This document shows positions 27,790-36,011 of a stretch of 64,000 nucleotides of DNA, in pieces. The position numbers were made by a program, and so were the translations under genes. The notes below the pieces were generated by a model, which did not search any database, was not told the DNA's origin, and worked only from the letters and a program-made list of their open reading frames with translations. This DNA comes from Thermospira aquatica (lineage in GTDB: Bacteria; Spirochaetota; Brevinematia; Brevinematales; Thermospiraceae). Each line of letters begins with the position of its first letter. Within the stretch, counting starts at the first letter, position 1. The stretch spans positions 2,294,001-2,358,000 of the forward strand of contig NZ_CP073355.1 of assembly GCF_023525255.1 (NCBI RefSeq), in the 5' to 3' direction.

Positions 27790-27983
27790 GCTTTGAATGC
27801 AAATTTTACGACAAAGGATGGTGTGTAAGACTCCAAAAAAACTGTCATCCAGGCTCCCCCGGATGCGTTCTTTACGGAAAAGTACGATTTATTACTCCCC
27901 CTTCTCCTGAGAAAGCTGATAAAGAGTGGCCCGATTCTTCCCCAGAGCCTTTGAACGATAGAGAGCCTCATCAGCCGCGTTGA
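27786..27983 (+). CDS. Small cysteine-rich protein
   Basis: 65 residues, beginning 4 nt before the tlyA stop with AAGGAG upstream (coupled translation). The first half, CKFYDKGWCVRLQKNCHPGSPGC, has four Cys spaced like a small metal-binding or disulfide knuckle, then VLYGKVRFI. The rest is charged and proline-rich and overlaps the 3' end of the convergent GGDEF gene by 92 nt, which makes its length less certain. Similar C-x-C-x-PG-x-GC small proteins occur in other bacteria; no function is known to me. Confidence 0.6.
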   Translation: MSFECKFYDKGWCVRLQKNCHPGSPGCVLYGKVRFITPPSPEKADKEWPDSSPEPLNDREPHQPR

Positions 27984-29022
27984 AGATATAATAAGCTTCC
28001 TTTCCATGAGTAGGGAACTCCGCCACACCCATACTCAACGTAAAACCAAAAGACCGGCCATCATCTGTCGTAATGGTCACCGTTCTCACAAGCTTCAAAA
28101 GCCTGTCACACACCTTGAGAGCTTCCTCTCCATGGGTATTCGTCAAGAGAAGAACAAACTCATCCCCTCCGTAACGAGCTGCCACATCCACATCGCGACG
28201 TACCACCCGCTGAATACACGATGCCAACTCTTTTAATGCCCTATCCCCGTAACTATGACCATATCCATCATTAATCTTTTTAAAATCATCAATATCAAAA
28301 ATCACAAAAGAGAAAAATCGACCATACCTGAGGCTTCTCTCAATCTCTTCATCCATCTCTTTCTGAAAATAATGGCTGTTGTATAACCCCGTAAGTTTAT
28401 CATGAATAGCAAGCCGATAATGATGGGCATTTTCAAGAATCGTTGAGGCAAAATTCGCAATAATCATCACTATTTCCATATCTTCACTGTTAAACTCTCG
28501 CTTATCAAGAGTGTTTATAACCTCAAGCAAGGCAACTACTTCACCATCTACCTTGAGAGGCACCACCATCACGGATTTAATTTCTTTGCGAAGGATTTCT
28601 CCTATCACTGGTTGAGGATATTGCGTCTGTCGAAGATTAGGAACAAGGATGGGAGTCTCTTTTACAAAGGCATCACCAACCACCCCTTCCCCTGGCAAAA
28701 CCTGATACTCTTTCACAACCTCCCCAAAACTCTCAAGCATAATCCTATTGTTCTCGTAAACATACATATCCTGATAATTGAGAACATTTTTCTCCTTATC
28801 ATAGATAATTAAGGCCCCTTGACTTGCCTCAACCGATTCGATAGCAAAACGAACAATCATAGTTTTGAGAATCTCTGTTTCTTGAAGATCGAGAATACGC
28901 AAAAACTCACTCATCTCTTTAATGATCTTGAGAGCCCTATCCCTTTTAACAAAACTCTCATAATAATCAATTTTCGCAGGATCATTCGGCGAGGTTTGAT
29001 GATTCATTGTTTTTCTTTTCAC
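27892..29022 (-). CDS. GAF-GGDEF diguanylate cyclase
   Basis: Predicted cytoplasmic cyclase making cyclic-di-GMP from GTP. 376 residues: a helical start, a GAF domain (about 45-205, with GALIIYDKEKNVLNYQDMYVYE and VMVVPLKVDGEVVALLEVINT), then GGDEF with DKLTGLYNSHYF, DIDDFKKINDGYGHSYGD, the active-site YGGDEF and an inhibitory-site RDVD five residues before it, so product inhibition is expected. The GTG start overlaps the dxs TGA by two bases (GTGTGA); an ATG at 29007 is the alternative. The GAF ligand is unknown. Co-transcription with dxs and ftsH is likely. Confidence 0.93.
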   Translation of the reverse strand: MKRKTMNHQTSPNDPAKIDYYESFVKRDRALKIIKEMSEFLRILDLQETEILKTMIVRFAIESVEASQGALIIYDKEKNVLNYQDMYVYENNRIMLESFGEVVKEYQVLPGEGVVGDAFVKETPILVPNLRQTQYPQPVIGEILRKEIKSVMVVPLKVDGEVVALLEVINTLDKREFNSEDMEIVMIIANFASTILENAHHYRLAIHDKLTGLYNSHYFQKEMDEEIERSLRYGRFFSFVIFDIDDFKKINDGYGHSYGDRALKELASCIQRVVRRDVDVAARYGGDEFVLLLTNTHGEEALKVCDRLLKLVRTVTITTDDGRSFGFTLSMGVAEFPTHGKEAYYIFNAADEALYRSKALGKNRATLYQLSQEKGE

Positions 29023-30884
29023 ACAACCCTTCTTTCTTCCTTTTCTATTATAGCGATAATTTTTTCTTTTGTCAAGCCAACAACTTCGAGAAGTTCTCCC
29101 CTGGAACCCACCTCCGGATAAAAATCCTCTACCCCAATAACCTGGACATGGTCCCCTGCTTTTGCCCTCAAGTATTCTCCTACTCCCCCACGAATGATTC
29201 CTTCTTCAAGGACATACACTTTTTCAAAACGGGAGAGGATTTCGTATGCTATAGTATTTATCGGCTTTACAAAACGAAGATTAAGGATCGCGATACTTTT
29301 TCCTCGAGATTCAAGTTCCCTCGCTACCTCAAATGCTGTATGAAGCATCGTTCCCACAGCCACAAGCAAGATTTCTCCTTTTTCCTTGCAAAGTACAGGA
29401 TTTCCATCCAGAGGATAGTTGTTGGGATCATAGCCATTTATTTCATGGGCTACTTCCTTGGGATAACGAATAGCCACAGGACCCTTTACATTTCTGACGG
29501 CATACTCCAACATAAGCTGTAACTCCTTCCCCGTAGCTGGCGCAAGAATCGTCATACCTGGTATCATCGACAGATAGGCAATATCAAAAATCCCTTGATG
29601 AGTCTCTCCATCTCCCGGGACAAGTCCAGCCCTATCCAGAGCAAAAACCACATGAGCCCCTGAAATTCCTATATCATGGACAAGCTGATCAAAACCTCGC
29701 TGCAAAAAGGTGGAATAGATCGCTACAACAGGTATATATCCCCTCAGAGAAAGCCCAAAAGCAAATGTCACCGCATGCTGTTCTGCTATCCCAACATCGG
29801 CAAATCTCTCTGGATACAAAGACGCAAACTGACTCAGTCCCGTCCCACTCTCCATTGCTGCCGTGATAGCAAAAAGCCTGGGCTCACAGGCAGCAAGATG
29901 AACCATCGTCTCTCCAAAAACCTCCGAGAAACTCTTTCCTTCAGTTATTATCTCTCCCGCAATACATGCTTTCGGTGCAGAAATTCCATGGTAGCGCTCC
30001 GGATTTTCCTCCGAAGGGGTATGATCTTTCCCTTTTACCGTGCGCACATGAAGAAGAACAGGCTTATCCAAACCCTTTACACCTTCCATGGTTTTTAGGA
30101 GCAACTTAAGATTATGCCCATCCAGTGGCCCATAGTAACAAATATCCAGATCCTCAAAAAAGTTTCTCTTCTTTCCAAGAAGCTTCCACACACCCCGTCT
30201 GAGCCATTCCTTTGCATGATACAAAAACCCTATTATCCATCCTGTCCACTTCCACCGTCGCTTTATCCTTTCTACTATCTTTTTCACACGAAAGTACGCA
30301 CTCGTATAAAAAAGCTTTTCAAAATACGCGGCTATACCCCCAACGTTTTGTGAAATCGACATACCATTGTCATTGAGAATAATAATTACCGGCAAAGACT
30401 CATACGCAATCTGATTGAGTGCTTCATACACCATGCCTGCTGTAAAAGCCCCATCTCCAATAACAACGATGGTTTCCGAAGTATCGCCGTCCAGACGCTT
30501 TGCTCGGGCTATACCAGCAGCAATGGAGAGAGAGGTAGAACTGTGCCCAGCATGTGCCGCATCATAAATACTTTCCTTTGGATCAGGAAACCCCTTGAGT
30601 CCACCCTTCTGTCGCAAAACCGAAAAACGCTCACGGCGTCCTGTAAGCATTTTATGGACATAGCACTGGTGTCCCACATCCCAGATCAACGTATCACGAG
30701 GCAGATCAAAAATCCTGTGGAGAGCTAATGTTAACTCCACCACTCCAAGATTAGAGGCAAGATGTCCACCGGTTTTTGAAACCGTTTCAATCAAAAACTC
30801 CCGAATTTCACTGGAGAGCTTTTCAAGATCCTTTAATGGCAGAGCTTTTACATCTTCTGGAGAATGTATGTTTTCAAGCAACAT
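29019..30884 (-). CDS. dxs: 1-deoxy-D-xylulose-5-phosphate synthase
   Basis: Condenses pyruvate and glyceraldehyde-3-phosphate, first step of the MEP isoprenoid pathway; needs thiamine diphosphate. 621 residues. Visible: SKTGGHLASNLGVVELTLALH, VGHQCYVHKMLTGR, TPP/Mg motif VIGDGAFTAGMVYEALN, catalytic VGIAEQHAVTFAFGL, and GLVPGDGETHQGIFD. Full length and no damage. It follows the secreted-protein gene by 9 nt. Confidence 0.97.
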   Translation of the reverse strand: MLLENIHSPEDVKALPLKDLEKLSSEIREFLIETVSKTGGHLASNLGVVELTLALHRIFDLPRDTLIWDVGHQCYVHKMLTGRRERFSVLRQKGGLKGFPDPKESIYDAAHAGHSSTSLSIAAGIARAKRLDGDTSETIVVIGDGAFTAGMVYEALNQIAYESLPVIIILNDNGMSISQNVGGIAAYFEKLFYTSAYFRVKKIVERIKRRWKWTGWIIGFLYHAKEWLRRGVWKLLGKKRNFFEDLDICYYGPLDGHNLKLLLKTMEGVKGLDKPVLLHVRTVKGKDHTPSEENPERYHGISAPKACIAGEIITEGKSFSEVFGETMVHLAACEPRLFAITAAMESGTGLSQFASLYPERFADVGIAEQHAVTFAFGLSLRGYIPVVAIYSTFLQRGFDQLVHDIGISGAHVVFALDRAGLVPGDGETHQGIFDIAYLSMIPGMTILAPATGKELQLMLEYAVRNVKGPVAIRYPKEVAHEINGYDPNNYPLDGNPVLCKEKGEILLVAVGTMLHTAFEVARELESRGKSIAILNLRFVKPINTIAYEILSRFEKVYVLEEGIIRGGVGEYLRAKAGDHVQVIGVEDFYPEVGSRGELLEVVGLTKEKIIAIIEKEERRVV

Positions 30885-30893
30885 AGGACTTCC

Positions 30894-31610
30894 TTACTCC
30901 CTAACAATCATTTCTACAAGACGATTGAGATACTGAAGAATCAATTGTTTCTTTTTGTCCTCAGAAATACCTTTTAACACCAGTTCGTAAGAGGACTGGT
31001 TAGTTTCAACAACAACATTGGTTTGCGCATTAGAAACCACCAGATTCGTCTTAATATCGGTATAGTTCGTCTTAAAAAGAAGATCACTATCAATAAAAAA
31101 AGGCTCCCTTGTCTTGTCTTCCTGAAGAAGTTGAAAACGGAGATTGTACAAAGCTGAGGAAGGGATAGTCATATTTGCCTGGAGAAAGCGAAGCATTGCT
31201 TCACCCTCAAAGAGAAAGTGGTAGGTTTGTCCCCCTATATCCGACTGAAACTGTCCCGCAAGTTTAAAAAATTTCCCCTCCCGAGACACCACTCGAGCAG
31301 GCAGAACTAACCTTTTCTCCTGACTAAGAGAGTACTGTCTCTGATTTTTCTTGTTTATCTGTTCCACAGCCTCTCCCTCAGGATAAAAATTTAAAACACC
31401 ACCCCTCCCGTAGACAGGGGTACTATTTTCATTAGCAGTATTCTTTTGTTCTTCTTTCAACTTGAGAACCGTTTTTTCAGAGAAAACGACCAAAACTATA
31501 TCCCCTTCCTCAACCCTGACAGTGTATAAAGAAGTATCGGGAGTGTTCCACACACTCCCACCCCACATAAAACTTGTCACCAACAAACCGATGGCACAGA
31601 CAAACCTCAC
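30894..31610 (-). CDS. Secreted protein, possibly FlgH-like
   Basis: 238 residues starting at GTG with GAGGAGG upstream. MRFVCAIGLLVTSFMWGGS is a signal peptide. The mature start SVWNTPDTSLYTVRVEEGDIVLVVFSEKTVLKLKEE resembles the beginning of the flagellar L-ring protein FlgH (LW..., VGDIL-V-I-E), and the middle VLPARVVSREGKFFKLAGQFQSDI could match its ring-forming core. The similarity is weak and the C-terminal third does not fit. No flagellar gene is nearby. It sits between ftsH and dxs in one operon. Treat the FlgH idea as a guess. Confidence 0.6.
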   Translation of the reverse strand: MRFVCAIGLLVTSFMWGGSVWNTPDTSLYTVRVEEGDIVLVVFSEKTVLKLKEEQKNTANENSTPVYGRGGVLNFYPEGEAVEQINKKNQRQYSLSQEKRLVLPARVVSREGKFFKLAGQFQSDIGGQTYHFLFEGEAMLRFLQANMTIPSSALYNLRFQLLQEDKTREPFFIDSDLLFKTNYTDIKTNLVVSNAQTNVVVETNQSSYELVLKGISEDKKKQLILQYLNRLVEMIVRE

Positions 31611-31670
31611 GCCATCCTCCTCTCTGACCTTTATTACCTGTATCGGTCAGAAATATCTTTTTCTCAAGCA

Positions 31671-33587
31671 TTAAGCTTGAGAAGTGCTCTCAGAGAGCTC
31701 CTTTTTGATAAACTCCAGTCTCGGAAAATGCTTCTTTGACACCTCGCCAAGGAGCTGCTTGATATCATCCCCATTGAGCACCTCTTTTTCTATCAATGTC
31801 TTAGCAAGGAGATCAAGTTTCTCCTCATGCTTTTTTAGAAGTTTGAGAGCCTCTTCATAGCAGGTAGTGATAATCTTCTGAACCTCTTCGTCGATAAGCT
31901 CATGCACACGTTCGCTGAAGTTTTTACGAGTCATGAGATCTTTGCCCAAAAAGACTGGACCTTCTGTTTCCCCATAACGAACCGGACCAAGAACATCACT
32001 CATGCCCCACTCGCACACCATGGTACGAACAAACCTCGTCACATGATCAATGTCACTCGAAGCCCCACTGGAGATATAATCTTTTCCAAACTTCAACTCT
32101 TCCGCTGCACGCCCACCCATGGCCATAATAATATTTTGAAGAGCCTCTTCTTTGACGATGCTTCTTTTTTCTACCTCAGGAAGATGATACGTAATACCAA
32201 GAGCCTGTCCACGGGGTATAATCGTAACCTTATGTATAGGATCTGTAAGAGGAAGAATATGGCCTAAAATAGCATGCCCTGCTTCATGGTAAGCTGTCAT
32301 CCATTTATCTTCTTCTGAAAGAACGAGACTTCTTCTTTCTGGACCAAGGCTCACCTTATCTTTTGCAAACTCAAGATCCTCCATGGTCACCTTTTTTCGA
32401 TTATTTCTCGCGGCGTTAAGAGCTGCCTCATTCACCAGATTTTCAAGATCGGCACCGGTAAACCCGGGCGTTCCCCGCGCAATCACCGAGAGATCAACAT
32501 CACTTGCCAGAGGTACCTTTCTGGTATGAATTTTTAAAATCGCTTCTCTCGCCTTGATGTCTGGTTTATCCACCACCACCTGTCTATCAAAACGCCCTGG
32601 ACGAAGAAGTGCCGGATCAAGAATATCAGGACGATTTGTCGCAGCCAGAATGATAAGCCCCTCGGAAGAATCAAAACCATCCATCTCTACAAGAATCTGA
32701 TTGAGCGTCTGCTCTCGTTCATCATGAGAACCTCCTAGACCAGTCCCACGAGAACGTCCAACCGCATCCAGCTCATCAATAAAAACAATACAGGGAGCAT
32801 GTTTTCTTGCCTCTGAGAAAAGATCTCTCACCCTCGCGGCTCCAACTCCCACAAACATCTCCACAAACTCAGACCCACTCACACTGAAAAAGGGAACACC
32901 AGCCTCTCCAGCTACCGCCTTGGCAAGGAGGGTTTTCCCTGTTCCTGGAGAACCCACAAGAAGAACACCCTTGGGAATCCGTGCTCCAATAGCGTTAAAT
33001 TTTTGAGGACGCTTGAGAAATTCCACCACTTCCTGGAGGTCCTGTTTTGCTTCCTCACAGCCGGCCACATCTGTAAAACGAACCTTGTTGGTATTTTCCC
33101 TGTGGAGACGCGCCCTCGATTTTGCAAAGGTAAACGCCTTAGATGAATCTCCGCCCTGAACACCACGCATAAGGAAAAAGATAAAAGCAAGCAGCAAAAG
33201 TCCACCCACGGTCATCCAGGTAAGCGACCACCCACTCTGATCCTTGACTTTTTCTCCTATGATCTCTACCTGACTTTGCTTCAACAGGGGAAGCAGTTCA
33301 TTATCCATGAGAGGAAGAATGGTTACAAAACCCGTATACCTTCCCTCGAGCTGTTCTTTAAAATCCCCACGTATAATCTGTCCCTCAATCTTTACTGACA
33401 TGATATAGCCGTTTGTCACATAGCCCAAAAATTGAGAGTACGAGATTGCTTTTTCCATGCGACCAGAGGTCAGCTGCAACAAAAGAAATGTGCTTACCAA
33501 AACAATCAGTAAAAATATCCCCACATACATCGATTGATTCGACTGGGTTGCAAAAGGATTATTTTTTCGCGGTGTTTTTCTTCCCAT
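31671..33587 (-). CDS. ftsH: ATP-dependent zinc metalloprotease FtsH
   Basis: Membrane-bound AAA+ protease that degrades misfolded and regulatory membrane proteins. 638 residues: two N-terminal transmembrane helices (about 20-41 and 126-146) around a periplasmic domain, AAA module with Walker [11 protein letters not shown], Walker [12 protein letters not shown], second-region-of-homology [15 protein letters not shown], and protease site [12 protein letters not shown] with downstream D ligand in [12 protein letters not shown]. The start has GGAGAG upstream inside the end of hpt, 3 nt after its stop. The pairing hpt-ftsH is widely conserved in bacteria. Confidence 0.98.
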   Translation of the reverse strand: MGRKTPRKNNPFATQSNQSMYVGIFLLIVLVSTFLLLQLTSGRMEKAISYSQFLGYVTNGYIMSVKIEGQIIRGDFKEQLEGRYTGFVTILPLMDNELLPLLKQSQVEIIGEKVKDQSGWSLTWMTVGGLLLLAFIFFLMRGVQGGDSSKAFTFAKSRARLHRENTNKVRFTDVAGCEEAKQDLQEVVEFLKRPQKFNAIGARIPKGVLLVGSPGTGKTLLAKAVAGEAGVPFFSVSGSEFVEMFVGVGAARVRDLFSEARKHAPCIVFIDELDAVGRSRGTGLGGSHDEREQTLNQILVEMDGFDSSEGLIILAATNRPDILDPALLRPGRFDRQVVVDKPDIKAREAILKIHTRKVPLASDVDLSVIARGTPGFTGADLENLVNEAALNAARNNRKKVTMEDLEFAKDKVSLGPERRSLVLSEEDKWMTAYHEAGHAILGHILPLTDPIHKVTIIPRGQALGITYHLPEVEKRSIVKEEALQNIIMAMGGRAAEELKFGKDYISSGASSDIDHVTRFVRTMVCEWGMSDVLGPVRYGETEGPVFLGKDLMTRKNFSERVHELIDEEVQKIITTCYEEALKLLKKHEEKLDLLAKTLIEKEVLNGDDIKQLLGEVSKKHFPRLEFIKKELSESTSQA

Positions 33588-33590
33588 GGT

Positions 33591-34115
33591 TTATCTCTCC
33601 TCAGTATTTCTCAAAATTCCAATGTAAGGCAAATTACGGTAGTATTCGTTATAATCAAGCCCATATCCTACCACAAAAGCATCATCAATAGTAAATCCTA
33701 CAAAATCAGCCTGCATATTTACCTTGCGACGAGAAGGCTTATCAAGAAGAGTTGCCACTTTTATCTCCGAAGGACAATGCATGGTAGAAAAATGCTCAAG
33801 AACCTTCGACAAAGTCAAACCTGTGTCCACAATATCTTCCACGACCAAAAGTTTTTGCCCCCGGCAAACCTGTTGCAAATCCTTGATAATGCGAACCTGT
33901 CCAGAACTCTGGGTTCCAACGTAACTCTCTGTAGCAATAAAATCCACACGTAAATGAGAACTTTTCAATCTCCTTATCAGATCAGCAAAAAACATGAAAG
34001 ACCCTTTAAGATTAGCAACACAAAGAACTTCGTCATCACTTATCCAGGCATCAATCTCTCTCCCCAACTCCTCTATACGATGACGAATATCTTGTTCAGT
34101 CAAATAAACTTCCAT
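33591..34115 (-). CDS. hpt: Hypoxanthine phosphoribosyltransferase
   Basis: Purine salvage enzyme converting hypoxanthine or guanine with PRPP to IMP or GMP. 174 residues. The PRPP-binding motif LLVVEDIVDTGLTLSKV and KGSFMFFADLIRRL, with FVGFTIDDAFVVGYGLDYNEYYRNLPYIG at the C-terminus, are typical. The ATG at 34115 follows AAGGAG by 6 nt; an ATG five codons upstream overlaps that site. First gene of the leftward operon with ftsH and dxs. Confidence 0.94.
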   Translation of the reverse strand: MEVYLTEQDIRHRIEELGREIDAWISDDEVLCVANLKGSFMFFADLIRRLKSSHLRVDFIATESYVGTQSSGQVRIIKDLQQVCRGQKLLVVEDIVDTGLTLSKVLEHFSTMHCPSEIKVATLLDKPSRRKVNMQADFVGFTIDDAFVVGYGLDYNEYYRNLPYIGILRNTEER

Positions 34116-34195
34116 TAAAAACTCCTTCATTTTTTAGAGATTTATTGTAGCATAAAAATGCAAAAAAATCCACTTCTGAACCATCTCTTGAGATT

Positions 34196-34224
34196 AAAAT
34201 ACAAACTCTCTCAAAAAAGGTCAA
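34196..34224 (-). promoter_or_regulatory. Candidate promoter of the hpt-ftsH-dxs operon
   Basis: Leftward TTGACC (34219-34224), 17-nt spacer, TATTTT (34196-34201), giving an untranslated leader of about 75 nt. A TACAAT closer to hpt is a competing -10 but has a poor -35. The rest of the 34116-34359 gap is AT-rich with no gene. Confidence 0.45.
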
Positions 34225-34359
34225 ATGATAATGAAAAATCCAATCAAAGCAGAAAAATCACAATCAATACACACTTTTCAAAAACACATGCTCTCTTCAC
34301 TTAGATCCCCCCTCTCAAGAATTCCGAAGGACTTTCCTTGTTTTCAAGAAAACCATACC

Positions 34360-35301
34360 TTAAAACCCTCCTATACTGTCATAGAGCCATAAGGCCACAG
34401 GAAGAGAAGCTATCATTCCAATCACACTCCAGAGAAAAAAGGCCTGAACAACCTCCCTTTTACCCCCATATCGTTCTACAAGTACGGGAAGTGCCGTCAC
34501 CGGTGGAAGCGCACTCTGAAGAAACACAAGAAACTTAAGCATTGGCGGAATTGGCAAAACACTCACAAAACCAAGATGCACGAGAGGAAAAAGTACATTT
34601 TTTATCAAAACGAAGCGTAAGAGGATCCCCACTGGTAATACCAGCCCTTTTTCTCTGTCAAGATACACATTGCCTCCAATAACAAAAAGCAAAAGGGGGA
34701 TAGAAAGAGCCCCAATACGTCTTGCCAGATCAACAAGAAACTCTGGCACCCACGAACGCAGACCCGCATAATGAATAAGAAGACTCCCCACAAGAATCAC
34801 CACCAATGGTGGAAGAAAACGCCTCTTTGTGGGAGACTGCGAGGGTTTTGCCCCATACACTACCCCAAACAAGGGAAAAAGAAAAAACGAAAACAGCATG
34901 GTAAACAAAAACAATTCGACCGTTATCCCAGAATTTTCAGGAAAAAGTACAGGAAGCAAAATTAACGGAATAAAAATAGCATTAGGATATACCAGGGAAA
35001 CGAATACCTCCCTCCGGTACTCCGAGGGAAAAAACAATGATGCTATCCTTCCTAAAAACATCAAAAACACAAAACTCCCTACCCACACCAATGGATAAAC
35101 CCACCAGAGAGGATATCTCCCGGGTGAAAACTGATTCATCATATCATAAAACACTAGCGCCGGTACAGCCAGGTCTAAGGAGAGAAAAGAAAGCGTAGAG
35201 AGAGCCTCCCTGGCTATAGTTTTTCTTGCAAGCAGGAAAAAACCCACTACCCCAAGTCCGACAAAAACCCCTACCGCTTCAAGCGTTTTCCAGAAAATCA
35301 T
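34360..35301 (-). CDS. AEC (auxin efflux carrier) family transporter
   Basis: Inner-membrane permease with about ten transmembrane helices in 313 residues; bacterial family members export or import dicarboxylates and similar anions such as malate. The start MIFWKTLEAVGVFVGLGVVGFFLLA, the central charged loop GAKPSQSPTKRRFLPPLVVILVGSLL and the second half ALSIPLLLFVIGGNVYL, LQSALPPVTALPVLVERYGG fit the AEC pattern of two five-helix halves. The ATG at 35301 has GGAGGAGTGG upstream and overlaps the end of the nucleosidase gene by 23 nt. The substrate cannot be predicted. Confidence 0.85.
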   Translation of the reverse strand: MIFWKTLEAVGVFVGLGVVGFFLLARKTIAREALSTLSFLSLDLAVPALVFYDMMNQFSPGRYPLWWVYPLVWVGSFVFLMFLGRIASLFFPSEYRREVFVSLVYPNAIFIPLILLPVLFPENSGITVELFLFTMLFSFFLFPLFGVVYGAKPSQSPTKRRFLPPLVVILVGSLLIHYAGLRSWVPEFLVDLARRIGALSIPLLLFVIGGNVYLDREKGLVLPVGILLRFVLIKNVLFPLVHLGFVSVLPIPPMLKFLVFLQSALPPVTALPVLVERYGGKREVVQAFFLWSVIGMIASLPVALWLYDSIGGF

Positions 35302-35962
35302 GCCACTCCTCCAATTTTTCCACCTCTTTTGTGAGGCTTTCTCTAGCCTTCCATAAACGCCAGGAAAACATAAGCCCACCCAAACCATGCAAGGGATGAG
35401 ATAAAATTTTTTTCCACACCACATGTTGCCAATCCTCAAAGATATAAGCCAGTGATGGGAGTCTATCTTCCGGACCATCTGTTACAATGCGCAATACTGA
35501 AAGCTTTACACCCAGTCTGGCACACTCCTCCGCATGAGTTGCTGTTTCCATGTCAATAATCTCTGCATGAGGATGGGCAACCCTCAATCGACGTTTCTCA
35601 CCCGCATCCGTCCATTCTCTCACCTCAAGCCCAATACTTCGATGAAGTTTTCCAACAGGAAAAAGAGAAAAAACCTTCCCTTGATACGTTATCACCTTGT
35701 CAAAGGTTACAATTTTCCCCGGTGGAAGAGATTCACAAAGTGAGCCTGCAAAACCTATCAGTAACATTTTTTCTATCTGAATAGCCATCCTTTCCAGTCT
35801 GCGATAAAAACGAGTTACATTTGATTTTCCTACCCCTGTCACCCCCACCAGCCTTTCTTCGTCCATGGGGATAAAAGCAGGCATTTTTCGCTTTAGAGAA
35901 TGAGCCAAACTAGGGGGTAATTCCATAGGAAGTGCCGCAACAAGCAGTCGTTTTTTTTCCAT
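35279..35962 (-). CDS. Nucleoside phosphorylase / MTA-SAH nucleosidase-like protein
   Basis: 227 residues of the PNP_UDP_1 superfamily. Visible are LVAALPMEL at the N-terminus (as in MTA/SAH nucleosidases), GVTGVGKSNVT, MLLIGFAGSLCESLPPGKIV and the substrate-site IDMETATHAEECARLGVKLSVLRIVTDG with the conserved Met-Glu pair and Asp. The C-terminal part is longer and more basic than usual. It could act on adenosyl-derived nucleosides or in futalosine-type or hopanoid pathways; specificity unclear. The ATG at 35962 has AGAGGAAGT directly before it, and this follows a terminator by only a few bases. Confidence 0.75.
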   Translation of the reverse strand: MEKKRLLVAALPMELPPSLAHSLKRKMPAFIPMDEERLVGVTGVGKSNVTRFYRRLERMAIQIEKMLLIGFAGSLCESLPPGKIVTFDKVITYQGKVFSLFPVGKLHRSIGLEVREWTDAGEKRRLRVAHPHAEIIDMETATHAEECARLGVKLSVLRIVTDGPEDRLPSLAYIFEDWQHVVWKKILSHPLHGLGGLMFSWRLWKARESLTKEVEKLEEWHDFLENA

Positions 35963-35971
35963 ACTTCCTCT

Positions 35972-36001
35972 AAAAAAAGGGGCTGCCTTTCCGACAGCCC
36001 C
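35972..36001 (-). terminator. Terminator after PPi-PFK, abutting the next gene
   Basis: Leftward stem GGGGCTG / CAGCCCC with a 9-nt loop, followed by seven T, then immediately the ribosome site and ATG of the nucleosidase gene. There is no room for a promoter between them, so the downstream genes depend on readthrough or regulated antitermination. Confidence 0.85.
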
Positions 36002-36011
36002 ATGTTTTTCC

